Of a DNA stretch of 38,002 nt, positions 8,912-18,707 are shown piece by piece. A program made the translations under genes and the position numbers. Origin of the DNA: Vittaforma corneae ATCC 50505 (lineage: Eukaryota; Microsporidia; Nosematidae); assembly GCF_000231115.1 (NCBI RefSeq), contig NW_006889858.1, forward strand, positions 1 through 38,002, written 5' to 3'. How positions within the stretch are numbered: position 1 is the stretch's first letter; each line of letters begins with the position of its first letter. Below the pieces are notes generated by a model that was given only the letters and a program-made list of their open reading frames with translations, was not told the origin of the DNA and ran no database searches.

Positions 8912-10633
8912 TTAATTAATACTATCATCATTACATTCATCTCCAAGCACATTCAGTTGGCTAACTTCCTCAACTTTCTTATCATTTACCAGCAATACCT
9001 TGTTAAATAGAGATATAAGCTCCAAGTTATGAATGATGGCTATAACTGTCAAGTTTTGCATTTTCAATACTGAGCTTAGTATCTTGTGCTCTGATTCCTT
9101 GTCCAGACTTGCAGTTGATTCGTCTAGCAGTAAAATCGAGGACTGTCGTAAAATTGCTCTCAGCAGCAATATCTTCTGCCTTTCCCCGCCACTAAGCAAT
9201 TTACCTTGCTCGCCCACCAGGGTGTAGTATCCATTTTGAAGCTTTATGATTGACTCGTGTGTGCCAATTTCCTTGCTTGCTCTGAAGATTTCTTCATCAA
9301 AGAGTTTTCCGTTGGCGTATTTAATGTTTGCCATGACTGTATCGTCAAATAAAATAGCTGATTGCGGAATAAATGTTATTATGCTTTTGAGCGATGCATC
9401 GGTGAGATCTTTTAACCTAATATTGTCAACCATCAGTTCTCCTTCAAAGTCATTTAATTTTATCAGCGATTTTAGCAGCGTTGATTTTCCCGATCCATTT
9501 TTGCCAATAATTGCAACTTTGTCTCCCCTTTTAATGGAAAAGCTGGCATTCTCGATAATACAATTGATGCCCTTTTTAATAGTCAAATTACTGGCCACAA
9601 TTTGATTGTTTAGTCTAAAGGCAGTTCTATACCCATCAGGCCTGCATTCTGCCATCTCTATGCCGTTGACCTTGGCATTGATTATTGCAGCCTTGTACTT
9701 TCCATACATAAATCCAAAATTATCCAGTGCCTTCATGATCAGTCCTGTGATATAGATTAAAAAGGTAAATTTTTCAATAGAAATTCGCTGAGACGATCCA
9801 TAACAAGATACAAAGATAATACAGATGGACATTGCACACCAGACACCTCTCTGCGACAAATTTAGTAGATACATAGATCTGGCTATTTCTGTTGAATAAT
9901 ACTCGACATTCTTCAACGAACTGTTATATTTATGAAGCTCGCAATCAATGCTTTTATAGGAAAAGATAGTTTCAAAGTTGCAGAGACTATCCATCATTAG
10001 GTTTGATGTCTTATTCTGAGCAGCATTTAGCTTCTTTCTCATTTTATTTCTCCATTCTGTTATTTTTATTGTAAGCATCAGGTAAACCACCACGCTAATA
10101 TTAATTATCATAACAACAAACCAGCCCATACCCCTGAAAACTTCATATGAGACGAACAAAATCGTTAAAAATGTGGGGAAAAAGTTAAGTGTGAACACAT
10201 CGATCATGTCCTGCACTGCCTGGCTTCTTCTCAATACTGTATTTTGAATCTCGCCCAATCCAAAACCATTAAATCTTGCAGGATCAAGATCTAGAAAATA
10301 CCCAAGAGTGTCTCTGTTGGCCAGCCGGTATCCAGCCTGTCCAACCCTGCATATGAAGAACGACTGTATCTCAACAAGCACGATGCTAACGACGTATACA
10401 AGAGAGTACATCAGTAGGGTCGAAAGGTGTGTTTCACCTGATTTAATCATTTTGGAAATATTTTCAGTTTGTCTGGCGCCTAACACTTCAGTGTACTTGG
10501 CTATGATCATTGTAAAGAAGACTGGCAGCATCAATTTTCTGTTAATTGGATTCTGTAGAATGTACTTTGTGAATATGACCCTGAGGATGTGATGATTTTT
10601 TTCTGGCTTTTGCATTACAAATAAACAGCGCAT
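8912..10633 (-). CDS. ABC half-transporter, Atm1/ABCB7-like (copy 1)
   Basis: 573 residues. The N-terminal half holds about five to six membrane helices (for example around residues 35-50, 73-95, 145-162, 170-188, 262-278, 288-302). The segment RRSQAVQDMIDVFTLNFFPT resembles the Atm1 loop before a transmembrane helix. The nucleotide-binding domain is complete: Walker A GKNGSGKS (377-384), Q424, signature LSGGE (480-484), Walker B ILLLDE (500-505) with the catalytic Glu, and H535. Such half-transporters dimerise. Atm1 exports a sulphur/glutathione species from mitochondria, in microsporidia from mitosomes. The first ATG gives MRCLF; a second Met six residues in could also serve. A second Atm1-type transporter lies 3.7 kb away on the other strand, so the two could be paralogues or form a heterodimer. 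Localisation is not shown by the sequence. Confidence 0.85.
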   Translation of the reverse strand: MRCLFVMQKPEKNHHILRVIFTKYILQNPINRKLMLPVFFTMIIAKYTEVLGARQTENISKMIKSGETHLSTLLMYSLVYVVSIVLVEIQSFFICRVGQAGYRLANRDTLGYFLDLDPARFNGFGLGEIQNTVLRRSQAVQDMIDVFTLNFFPTFLTILFVSYEVFRGMGWFVVMIINISVVVYLMLTIKITEWRNKMRKKLNAAQNKTSNLMMDSLCNFETIFSYKSIDCELHKYNSSLKNVEYYSTEIARSMYLLNLSQRGVWCAMSICIIFVSCYGSSQRISIEKFTFLIYITGLIMKALDNFGFMYGKYKAAIINAKVNGIEMAECRPDGYRTAFRLNNQIVASNLTIKKGINCIIENASFSIKRGDKVAIIGKNGSGKSTLLKSLIKLNDFEGELMVDNIRLKDLTDASLKSIITFIPQSAILFDDTVMANIKYANGKLFDEEIFRASKEIGTHESIIKLQNGYYTLVGEQGKLLSGGERQKILLLRAILRQSSILLLDESTASLDKESEHKILSSVLKMQNLTVIAIIHNLELISLFNKVLLVNDKKVEEVSQLNVLGDECNDDSIN

Positions 10634-11022
10634 AGTTTTATTGCAATTTGTTTGATGTGCCAGAATTTTGATTTAAAACCCAAATCAACAAACAATCAAA
10701 GTGTTCTACTGCCTTTTCAATATCGCTGATTACTACCAACCATTCAGCATTATAGCAGCATGCCGTAAATGCATTTTATTGCGTCTGCCATTACACAAAC
10801 TAGCATGTAATCGGGAGAATTGGGTTTCTACATCTCTCAGCGTCCAAACAGCCTTTCATATTGTTCGTTTTTACCCTACCAGCCAAGTGATACAACACAA
10901 ACAACCATGCTGTCACTATACAGCTAGAACTGTACATTATGCTGGATAATTTTGCATTCCGTATAGTGTTAGTCTCTATTATCCAGACACTCAACTCTTT
11001 TGCCCCATCAAATTTTATCCTC
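10634..11022. other. divergent intergenic region between ABC transporter copy 1 and B55
   Basis: 389 bases serving as 5' flank for both neighbours. A CCCC block at 11003-11006 precedes the B55 start. The open frame through 10939-11022 is the untranslated-looking extension of B55 to an upstream ATG; no RNA gene seen. Confidence 0.4.
11003..11006 (+). promoter_or_regulatory. CCCC block 16 bases upstream of the B55 ATG
   Basis: The C-run TGCCCCATCA lies between the upstream in-frame ATG at 10939 and the ATG at 11023. By analogy with the other C-runs close to starts in this window, it favours 11023 as the real start. Confidence 0.45.
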
Positions 11023-12102
11023 ATGCCATTTTCCCACAAAGACGAGCAAACCCCGGCGATTTCCACAGGCCCGAAAGGCAAATACACCTCACTTCTACAA
11101 ACAGAAGGGTTTACGTTTCTGGGTCGAGAAGATGGCGACGTAGAGGTTTTTAATGACGTGTCAAAAGGAAGGACTAGGATTTTTGACAAAACCTTCGACC
11201 CTCTTGAAAATGAAGACATCGACAAACACGTAAATGCAATGGCTTATCTCAGCAGCGGGGGAGTGGCAGGTACATTATTTGCAGGTAACGATAGACACAT
11301 AAAGACAATACAAGTAAGAAATGACACATCGACTCGGAACATTTGCAATGGAAACTATTCCGAAAATCTAAGATTTTCTCCCCAAAAAGTATGCCAAAAT
11401 GTCCATACCTATGCCCTCAGTTCGATGAGTATCAATAGCAGTGGTGAATATTTGATAACATCAGACTACATAAAGGTAAATTTGTGGAATCCGCTAGCAC
11501 TCAACAGCTTCTACAACATAGTTGACATTAAGTCACAGCTGTCCTGTGGCCTAGTCTTTGTAATTAATATTTCCAAATTTTCACCGTTTGCAGATAGCAT
11601 TTTTGGGTACTCAACATCCAACGGAAGATTAATCATCAACGATACCTCAGTGACACCAAGAAGCGAATCAGTGGCAAGTCTATCCTTACAAAACATAGAA
11701 GGCATTAGGTCGATTTCAGACTTTTTATTTTTTGATGAAAATTTGATAGTAACAAGAACTATGAATAACGTATCAGTTTTTGATATGAGAAATCCCAAGC
11801 AGGAAATCTACAGCCGAAACTTAGTAACCGATCTTTCAGAGCTAAACATTCTCAACAGCGAAACAACAATCTATGAGAAGTTTGGAATGGTAAGCCACAG
11901 GGGGAGGGTTTATACAGGGTCCTATTTTGGATCGATATATTCCATCGACATTTCAAAAAATGAATGCGAGGAGGTGCAAATCAAGGACGAAAGAGAATGC
12001 GTTCCTGAAAACAAGATAAAATTGATTGTTTGGAATGGCAAAGAGTTGGTCTGTGTTATAGGCGATACGAAATTAGTAAAATACCAGATGGCTGAGAAGT
12101 AA
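11023..12102 (+). CDS. CDC55: PP2A regulatory subunit B (B55/CDC55-like WD40 protein)
   Basis: 359 residues from ATG 11023; an ATG 28 codons upstream is in frame, but the extra residues do not look like the family. B55 hallmarks: HTYALSSMSINSSGEYLIT followed by VNLWNP and FYNIVDIK (compare 'HTYHINSISVNSD...DDLRINLW...FNIVDIKP'); ISKFSPFADSIFGYSTSNG (compare 'FHP...F.YSSSKG'); ISDFLFFDENLIVTRTMNNVSVFDMR; and IYEKFGMV...YTGSYFGSIYSID (compare 'IFDKFEC..TGSYNN'). It folds as a seven-bladed propeller that docks substrates to the PP2A core enzyme. In fungi this form controls mitotic exit and the spindle checkpoint. It is shorter than yeast Cdc55 and lacks its acidic insert. The frame is intact. 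Confidence 0.85.
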   Translation: MPFSHKDEQTPAISTGPKGKYTSLLQTEGFTFLGREDGDVEVFNDVSKGRTRIFDKTFDPLENEDIDKHVNAMAYLSSGGVAGTLFAGNDRHIKTIQVRNDTSTRNICNGNYSENLRFSPQKVCQNVHTYALSSMSINSSGEYLITSDYIKVNLWNPLALNSFYNIVDIKSQLSCGLVFVINISKFSPFADSIFGYSTSNGRLIINDTSVTPRSESVASLSLQNIEGIRSISDFLFFDENLIVTRTMNNVSVFDMRNPKQEIYSRNLVTDLSELNILNSETTIYEKFGMVSHRGRVYTGSYFGSIYSIDISKNECEEVQIKDERECVPENKIKLIVWNGKELVCVIGDTKLVKYQMAEK

Positions 12103-12318
12103 AAGATACACGCTAACTTCATATTTAAAAGAAAGACAAGCATTGAACATTAAAGACGAAGGCACATGAGGTTTGTTAATAGAAATTCACCGGCAAAGCA
12201 TATTGGGAGATATGCTGTATGCTTAAGTTATTATGCATTAAATAAAATAACAGCCGAACAAATACAATAAAGCTTATGCCAGTCTTATTTTATTTAACTA
12301 ATATCCATTCTTAATGTA

Positions 12319-13567
12319 TCAGTTTTTATTTTGTACTTTTTTTGCGGTTTGCAGATTCAGAAAATCTGAAAGTCTCTTTGAGCAATCCTCTCTTTCCCTT
12401 TTCAGTCTTTGTTTTACGAAGTAGTCATTTTCTTTCTCCAGTCTTTCTTCAATTTCCAGCTTTTTCTTTTTCAAATCCTCAATTGGGAACGAACTTGCAC
12501 CACTAATCTTTTCCTGGAACAGCTCAATCAGACTTTTCTGTCCGTATATTGTCTCGTTCTTCCTTCCCAGCAGCTCCATCGCCTTTTTCAGCTCTGAGTT
12601 GAAAAAAAGTAGCTCTTGCTTTAGCTTGGTATTCTTTTCTGACATCTTATTAACAATTTGAGTCAAATTCAAGTTTTCATCTTGGAGTTTGTGCTGCGTC
12701 TGCTTTAAAGATTCAACCTGGGAGCTCAGATGTTTAACCTCGAACATATTTGCTTTTCTTTCGAACTGCTCTATAACTTCATCCTTCTTCATGGCCTCCT
12801 CTCTTAGATCGTCAATGAGCTTGCATTTGCTATAAACCAGGTTCCTTATCTCTTTTAAGATATCCTCCTCCAATAAAGATTCGAGAGCCCCTGCTACTCC
12901 ATAGTCTTTATGTATCTTCACAAGCTGGTCTTTAATATTATTATTTTCAGCAGCTAACCCATCAATCTGGGCCTTATGGTCCCTGCTCTGTTGGCTAATC
13001 ATGCTCCTCATTCTTTCATTTTCCTCCGCCTTTTTCAGAAACTTGCTTTCAATGTCGTTGTAGCAGCTTCTTAATAAAACTGCATTCTCCTTGATAGTTA
13101 CCAGTTCCTGTCTGATATTTATCAGAAATCCAGGTAATGTATTGTAAAACAGTCCCCTCATACAGATAGGACATGTTCAGGCCTACGTCTCTCAGCTGTC
13201 GAAGTGTATCTAATGCACCCTTGGAATCATTCACAGTCAACAGCCCATGAGTCTTTTCTAGCACCATCCTCTCCATACTTCTGTCCTTAGAAAGGGAATC
13301 TATCTTCATGTTGAGTGTCCTAAACAAATCAATTATAGATTCCATGTACACATTTGGATTGTCTTCCTTCACTGTTGCATCTGCAGTATCAACAATCACA
13401 AAGGAGTTCATACTAAAGTCTCCATAGATGGTCTTGGATGGTGAGCTGAGGTGCATTGGTGTTTCTACAAGAGAGGGCGAAGATATCTTAATGTCGTTCT
13501 GTGCTAGATCTTCTAATTCGTCGTCTGACATGGGGATGAGTTTTTTCAGAGCCTCTTTATTGTCCAT
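12319..13567 (-). CDS. coiled-coil protein, split by an apparent +1 frame change
   Basis: Two overlapping minus-strand frames read best as one gene of about 415 residues. The first, from ATG 13567 (MDNKEALKKLIPMSDDELED), has an acidic Ser/Thr-rich N-terminus and a helical segment. An ATG at 13618 would add a hydrophobic 17-residue leader that I judge untranslated. The second frame continues to the stop at 12319 with a long Lys/Glu-rich coiled coil containing heptads (about residues 150-400). The frames overlap at 13049-13161. The likely change point is the run CCCC (GGGG on the coding strand) at 13154-13157, because just after it the second frame gives a regular helix (INIRQELVTIKENAVLL). I recognise no family; spindle or kinetochore coiled-coil proteins look like this, but so do many others. 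Confidence 0.6.
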
Positions 13568-13618
13568 ACAGAAATACAAATGGAAAAATATAAATGAAAT
13601 GGCATAAACACCGTACAT

Positions 13619-14363
13619 AAATATTGATGCAAAGCTATATTTAAGCTGAAAGTGATTTAGTTTGTATTATTCAAGCAAGCTTTCATCATCAAACAACTCC
13701 CAAGCTTCAACGCGCCAGGCAAATGGGGGATAGTGCAGATGGATGTTTAGCAATATTAAGTCGAGGATTGGCATATCTAGAAGATTGTTCCTCATTTACA
13801 TTCGGTTAGTGTTGTCCTATTCACACTTCTTTAGAATGTGCCGTACAGTCCATTACATGCAAATTTGATGGCGCATCAACTGATATACAAGTGCTACTGG
13901 TCCTGTACATCAAATCAGTAGTGATCTTGCCTGTTGGTAAAATTGTTAATCTGATTCAAGGCAAATACTCATATGCTGCTTGCTTTAATACCAATTACAA
14001 CGTCTGCTAGCTTTATTTTGCTTTTGTGGCTGGCTGTTCTGATCAATTCCGCCGACATCTTCTTATCTGTACTTCCACGTGTCTTCTGCCATCGTCCCAA
14101 ACAATGTTAGCAAGATGTCATGGCTCAGATAAAAAACAGTGCTTTATTCTAAGTTCCTGGCTCCGCCAATCCCATTATGTTTGCTCTCAAACATATGTCA
14201 AAGTTTAACCCATGGCTCATTATGGAGCAAATAATAAAAATGTTTATTTATAAATCAATGTAACTTTGCTGTTATATTTACCTGTTTTATTACAGCGTTA
14301 TCTTTCTTTGTGTTTTATTTTTTGTTTCAAAATGAAAATAAAAATACTTGCCGGACAAACACC
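13619..14363. other. intergenic spacer, 745 bases, with one tiny hydrophobic ORF
   Basis: Divergent region between the coiled-coil gene and ABC transporter copy 2. An ATG at 13973 opens a 45-codon frame ending at TAG 14108-14110 with a strongly hydrophobic first half (MLLALIPITTSASFILLLWL). It could be a single-pass microprotein, but no C-run precedes it and T-rich DNA readily encodes such strings by chance. No tRNA-type boxes seen. Confidence 0.25.
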
Positions 14364-16088
14364 ATGTATCAGCCAACAATACGTGAATTTGCTTCTCTCT
14401 TTAAGAAAGTATTCACTGAGATAATCCTGAAGTATAGGTATGTTACGGCCACTGCTGTTGTATTTTCCATACTAGCGTTTATTTCAACGTATTTTTTCAC
14501 AAAAATAGCTGAAGCTTCTTCGATATTGCTCGACAAGTCTAGCACCATCCCTTTTGAAACTAGGCTGGCAAGTTTAACGAAAACAACGCTAATTGCTGTG
14601 TCTTTGAGGTATATCCCAGTTGCTATCTTCACATTTCTCGTCCAGCTAATTTCCAGAGACAAGTTCGTTGAGGATCTTGAAAGATATATGAACCTTAAAT
14701 ACACAAAATTTCACAGGAAAACACCGGGAGAGATTAGATTCACAATATTCCTTAGATCCCTTTCATATCCTATCTGTGCGCAAATAGTAATATTCGATTT
14801 TGTGACAATCATCGGGACAACACTTTTTACATTCATAAAAGCATACAACGACATCAATTTCTATGCTGCATGCATATTCCCTTTATTTCCTGTTTTATAC
14901 GGCATTGCCACTCTGATTTTTCTTAAGTACAGACTGATGTACAACACCCGTAATTTGGAGGAGCAGGAAAAAACATCGGCACGTATCTACGACAAGCTCT
15001 CAAACTATGATGTTATTAAAACATATAACCTCGAAGCAGAGGAAATTTTATCTTTCCGAAAAAGTCTAAAAGATCAAGCTGATTGCCAACTACAGTCCGA
15101 TATATTCTTTGCAAAGGGAAAGTATGTTATCCGGTTCATAACAATGCTTCCGTATGTTATACTTGGGCTTTTTTCATTCATTTCTCCTAGTACAATGAAT
15201 GGAAAGATTCTTTTCCAGGCCATTCTTCTTTTCTCGTCGTTATCACTGCAAATTAAAAAAATGGGCATTCAAATTTCAAGACTAGCCAATTTGTTAAATC
15301 AAATACGATTTGATAGCATCGAGGAAGATCCTCCAAAGATCACCAGCAGGCAGAAGTCAACATTTAAAAGCACGATCAGGTTTGTTGGGGTTAATTTATA
15401 TCACGGCGAGACCTGTATCGTGGAGGATATCAATATAACCATAAGAAAAGGAGAACGGATAGCAGTTGTGGGAAATAATGGCACTGGAAAAAGCACATTC
15501 ATTAAATCCATTCTTGGATTTACGGAATATACCGGGGATATTCTGATTGATGATATTAGCCTGAAAGATCTTCCCAATAGATCGATTTTCAGTCTTATTT
15601 CATATATCCCCCAAGATGATTTTACATCAGATGACACAGTGCTGAATAATTTGAAATTGGGAAACAAGGCTGCAAGCAGGGAGCATATTGAAAGTAAAGC
15701 AAGACTATTTGAGGCGCATGATGCCTTTGTTGGTCTTGATAATGGATATGATACTGAAGCAGGAATAAAAGGTAACAGATTGAGTGGCGGGCAGAAACAA
15801 AAGATCTCAATAGTTAGGGCGGCAGTGAAGGATGCCCCAATATTTATATTTGATGAGGCAACTGCTGCAATAGATAAAGGATACGAAAAGACGGTTATGG
15901 AAATACTTCTAAGCAAGATGAAAGAAAAGACCGTTTTAATGATTATTCATCAAAAAGATTATCTTGAAAGCTTCGATAAGATTATATTTCTGACCGACGG
16001 AAGGGTTGAAGCCTGTGAAGAATACCACAGCTTGATTGCAAGTAACGAGAAGTTTAAAGAGTTTATTGGAGCTACAGCTAAGGAGTAA
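14364..16088 (+). CDS. ABC half-transporter, Atm1-like (copy 2)
   Basis: 574 residues from ATG 14364; the frame stays open upstream to a GTG at 14310 but without ATG. Transmembrane helices fall roughly at residues 27-46, 76-95, 138-160, 165-188, 258-275 and 280-296. The NBD has Walker A GNNGTGKS (370-377), Q417, signature LSGGQ (473-477), Walker B IFIFDE (493-498) with the catalytic Glu, D-loop AAID, and H529. It aligns with copy 1 in order and spacing of motifs (for example YIPQ..., DDTV..N), so the two share ancestry but are well diverged. The membrane half is more divergent from classical Atm1 than that of copy 1. Likely a homodimer, or the partner of copy 1. Substrate not evident from the sequence. 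Confidence 0.82.
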   Translation: MYQPTIREFASLFKKVFTEIILKYRYVTATAVVFSILAFISTYFFTKIAEASSILLDKSSTIPFETRLASLTKTTLIAVSLRYIPVAIFTFLVQLISRDKFVEDLERYMNLKYTKFHRKTPGEIRFTIFLRSLSYPICAQIVIFDFVTIIGTTLFTFIKAYNDINFYAACIFPLFPVLYGIATLIFLKYRLMYNTRNLEEQEKTSARIYDKLSNYDVIKTYNLEAEEILSFRKSLKDQADCQLQSDIFFAKGKYVIRFITMLPYVILGLFSFISPSTMNGKILFQAILLFSSLSLQIKKMGIQISRLANLLNQIRFDSIEEDPPKITSRQKSTFKSTIRFVGVNLYHGETCIVEDINITIRKGERIAVVGNNGTGKSTFIKSILGFTEYTGDILIDDISLKDLPNRSIFSLISYIPQDDFTSDDTVLNNLKLGNKAASREHIESKARLFEAHDAFVGLDNGYDTEAGIKGNRLSGGQKQKISIVRAAVKDAPIFIFDEATAAIDKGYEKTVMEILLSKMKEKTVLMIIHQKDYLESFDKIIFLTDGRVEACEEYHSLIASNEKFKEFIGATAKE

Positions 16089-16321
16089 GCCATAGTCGTC
16101 AAAAGGCGGCTCTTGATTAAATAGAACTTTATTAAAGATACTCTTTATACTTCAATGTAAGCATGCTTTGCATGGGAAGACTGCCAAGTAGATCTGAAAT
16201 AGGCCACAACGGTTAGTTCGTTGATAGAGTAAAAGAAGGATCCCAACGAAATGTATCCTAAGAGAAAATTTGTCTTTTGTATAAATTTAATATCGAGAAC
16301 ATTTGACAGATAGCTTGCAGC

Positions 16322-18241
16322 TCAGCTACTCTTCAACTTGTTTGGACTGTAGTTACTCACATTCTCAATTTGGCTGAATATGCCCTCAACATCAATGTCT
16401 CTTTTGTCCCCAAAGAATTTCCTAACCTCGTTGTGGTCTTGGGTTTTCACAATGTAGTTCAATTTAGGATCTTTTGTAAAGAGTGCTGGCACAAACTTCT
16501 TATCTTCACTCTCAAACTCGTCTTCGTTAGAGTAAAATGGAATCACTAGTTTTGGAACATACTTCTTGGTATCTGCAACAAATATTTGTGCATCAATACT
16601 TCTTTTATAAAGAAAATGAGCATCAATCTTTTCATTTTCCATCTTTACCTGCTGCTTTCGTGACGCTTGCTTCGTAAAAACCTGGTACTGAAGCTCCTTT
16701 GATGGCTGCTTGGAGGGGTCTACTAGCTGAGATTGAGATATCCTGTCGTCATAGTTCTTCATTGCCATTTTAAATTTGCTTTTAATCTCATCTCTTCCAT
16801 TATATACAATCGTGTCCTTCTTCTGGATTTCCATTCTCTTGCCATCAGGTAGCTTAATCTCAACATCTTTTTGCCTTGAAGCTTCAAGGGCACGCTTTGT
16901 CGTTGACTCGAGCATTGTCTGGCTTGTTTTTTCTTGCTCTTCTCTCAGTAATTTTCTTTCGTTTTCCATGTGAATACTCTGATCAACAAACTGCTTTTCA
17001 AGCAGCGCCTTTTCCTCCATAATCTTCCTTATTTCCTCAGCCTTTTCCATCTGCAATCTCTTTATTTCTTCTTGAATCTTTGCCATTTCCAACCGTCTCA
17101 TCTCTTCCAGCTTTTTTCTTTCCTCAGAGATCATCGTCTTTTCAGCCTCAAGCCTTATGGTCTTCCGTCTGTACTCGTCTTCAAGAAACTTCCGCTCATT
17201 ATGCATTTTCTCAAGATGGATCTTCTCCCGCTCAGCTTGCAGATTCCTCTTATCTTCTTTAATTCTCTCAAACTCCTTAGAGATAGTCTCCTTAAGCAGC
17301 TTTAAGTCGCTCAACTCCTTTTCAATTTTTTGAGAAATCTCTAAATTTTCGTTTTTCATTTTCTCGATATTTTTTCTTTCTTGCTCTATCTTGCTGGTTT
17401 CACTTGCTTCGGCCTTCCTGAGTCTAAGTTTTAACTCTTCAATTTCCTTTTCATATTTATTGCCAAAGTTCTTGTTTTTCAAGAGATCATAGTACAGAAC
17501 AAGGAAGCTTCCAACCGCATCCGTCCTTCTTCTCTTAAAGCAATCTTCTTCGCCGCCAATGACTTCAAGCTTTCTTTTTATAATCATCCTGCCTGTTCTT
17601 CTTCTGGCCTTTCGTCGGAACTCACTGTTAATAAAACTTTGATTGATAGAGCTGTTGAGGTAATTAGATGGATTCTCCAACATTGAAAAATTGTCCAGCT
17701 GTGCCTGTTTAGTACCTTTTTGATCGGCATAGTTAATATTGTCCGTACCAACTGACTGCTGAAGACCATAATTAGTCATATTCAGGCTGGCAGTCTGAAA
17801 AATAGAGTAAGAATTTCTTATATCAGTTGTTTGTGCATCAGTTTGTATGGTGATAAGAGGCGCAGCCCTACTTTCCACATTAATGCCATTTTCATTTTCA
17901 ATTGCGAGTGAAGTGTCCGGCTTTGAAAACTTGGTGTAGTCAAAATTTTCAAATTCATTTGCATTTTCGGCAGATGTGCTGCCATCTGCAGTAAAGCTTA
18001 TTGACCTATCTACACCTTGCACATTTGTACTTATAATGTTCTCTTTGTTCTCCTCTTTACACTCTTTGTTTTCTTCGGTATTTTTTATTGTGTCAGAAGG
18101 ACTTTGTGGGGTTGTGGAACTTACAATATTCTGTGGCATCTGCATGCTCTTAACAATCTGCTGATACTCGGTCCTGTAGCTATCCAATATCTCATTCAAC
18201 TTGACTGAGTACTCTGATAGCATTCTTTTTTTGAACTCCAT
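16322..18241 (-). CDS. long coiled-coil protein with INCENP-like C-terminal IN-box
   Basis: 639 residues from ATG 18241; a further seven codons upstream would need a TTG. The N-terminal 240 residues are polar and low-complexity. Then comes a basic patch (KARRRTGRMIIKRKL) and a very long charged E/K/R helix around residues 245-455, like a single alpha-helix or coiled coil. The last 57 residues resemble the Aurora-binding IN-box of INCENP/Sli15: a VPALF-x-KDP-x-L region, then Q, FFGDKRDIDVEGIF (compare 'FG...LDLEDIF') and a terminal KSS that may replace the TSS motif. INCENP is the scaffold of the chromosomal passenger complex at centromere and spindle midzone. The layout (tail, SAH, IN-box) fits, but the match is by eye. 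The alternative is a generic myosin-tail-like coiled coil. Confidence 0.55.
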   Translation of the reverse strand: MEFKKRMLSEYSVKLNEILDSYRTEYQQIVKSMQMPQNIVSSTTPQSPSDTIKNTEENKECKEENKENIISTNVQGVDRSISFTADGSTSAENANEFENFDYTKFSKPDTSLAIENENGINVESRAAPLITIQTDAQTTDIRNSYSIFQTASLNMTNYGLQQSVGTDNINYADQKGTKQAQLDNFSMLENPSNYLNSSINQSFINSEFRRKARRRTGRMIIKRKLEVIGGEEDCFKRRRTDAVGSFLVLYYDLLKNKNFGNKYEKEIEELKLRLRKAEASETSKIEQERKNIEKMKNENLEISQKIEKELSDLKLLKETISKEFERIKEDKRNLQAEREKIHLEKMHNERKFLEDEYRRKTIRLEAEKTMISEERKKLEEMRRLEMAKIQEEIKRLQMEKAEEIRKIMEEKALLEKQFVDQSIHMENERKLLREEQEKTSQTMLESTTKRALEASRQKDVEIKLPDGKRMEIQKKDTIVYNGRDEIKSKFKMAMKNYDDRISQSQLVDPSKQPSKELQYQVFTKQASRKQQVKMENEKIDAHFLYKRSIDAQIFVADTKKYVPKLVIPFYSNEDEFESEDKKFVPALFTKDPKLNYIVKTQDHNEVRKFFGDKRDIDVEGIFSQIENVSNYSPNKLKSS

Positions 18242-18442
18242 TGAGGTTGGATAAAATTTCAAAATAAAAGGTAGTAGCGAAGGAAATGAAACTAAAATTC
18301 GTAGAAGAGACTATCAGGTTATGCACGCAGGTGTAATTTATAGAACAGCAAAATTTATTGTCCATTTGAATATAAGAGCACTAGCAGTTTAGCCACAGCT
18401 GCTGCCTTTGATCCGATACATTTCCTGCTTGGCGGATCCAAA

Positions 18443-18707
18443 ATGCAGGCTTGTACGGCAATTCTAGTTCCGCCAGAAAGTAGAGCTTAATAAAAGACGC
18501 GGCCATAGATTCCATTACGATCTTGTTATCTGGAGTGCAGTATTTGCAGCTTTATGCTACTATGCTTTTAGGTACCTTCCTTCTGTCTTTGTCTATTGGC
18601 TTGGCAGATTACCCAATCTTTACACCACCTTTTCTGCTATATTGATCTTTGCAATACTGGAAAGTGTCCTGTATTTTGGACTAGTATTTCTTCAGGTATG
18701 GCCATGA
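18443..18707 (+). pseudogene. PIG-P/Gpi19-like two-helix membrane protein fragment
   Basis: An open frame without ATG runs from 18468 to TGA 18705-18707 (79 codons). It encodes two hydrophobic helices. The pattern HYDLVIWSAVFAALCYYAF, RYLP, then LGRLPNLY and a second helix fits the PIG-P domain ('YGFV...YLxWAxxP...LG..YxPxxYW...' then a helix). PIG-P is a small subunit of the GPI-GlcNAc transferase in the ER that starts GPI-anchor synthesis. An ATG at 18443 in another frame gives 15 codons and would join by a +1 change between 18468 and 18488. So it may be a real gene broken by an indel, a decayed gene, or chance: a stop-free run of this length in AT-rich spacer is not rare. Confidence 0.33.

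Noticed and set aside
10701..10949. 82-aa plus-strand ORF before B55
   Set aside because: Lies in a divergent promoter region, no ATG context or motif; residues look random.
10939..11022. 28-codon in-frame extension of B55 from an upstream ATG
   Set aside because: The sequence is unlike the family and contains the CCCC block that precedes the better ATG at 11023.
14026..14208. 60-aa ORF in the 13.6-14.4 kb spacer
   Set aside because: Begins at a GTG and overlaps another chance frame; no domain.
17976..18208. Plus-strand ORFs opposite the INCENP-like gene
   Set aside because: Shadow frames of the coding strand, rich in Leu/Phe because the gene is Lys/Glu-rich.
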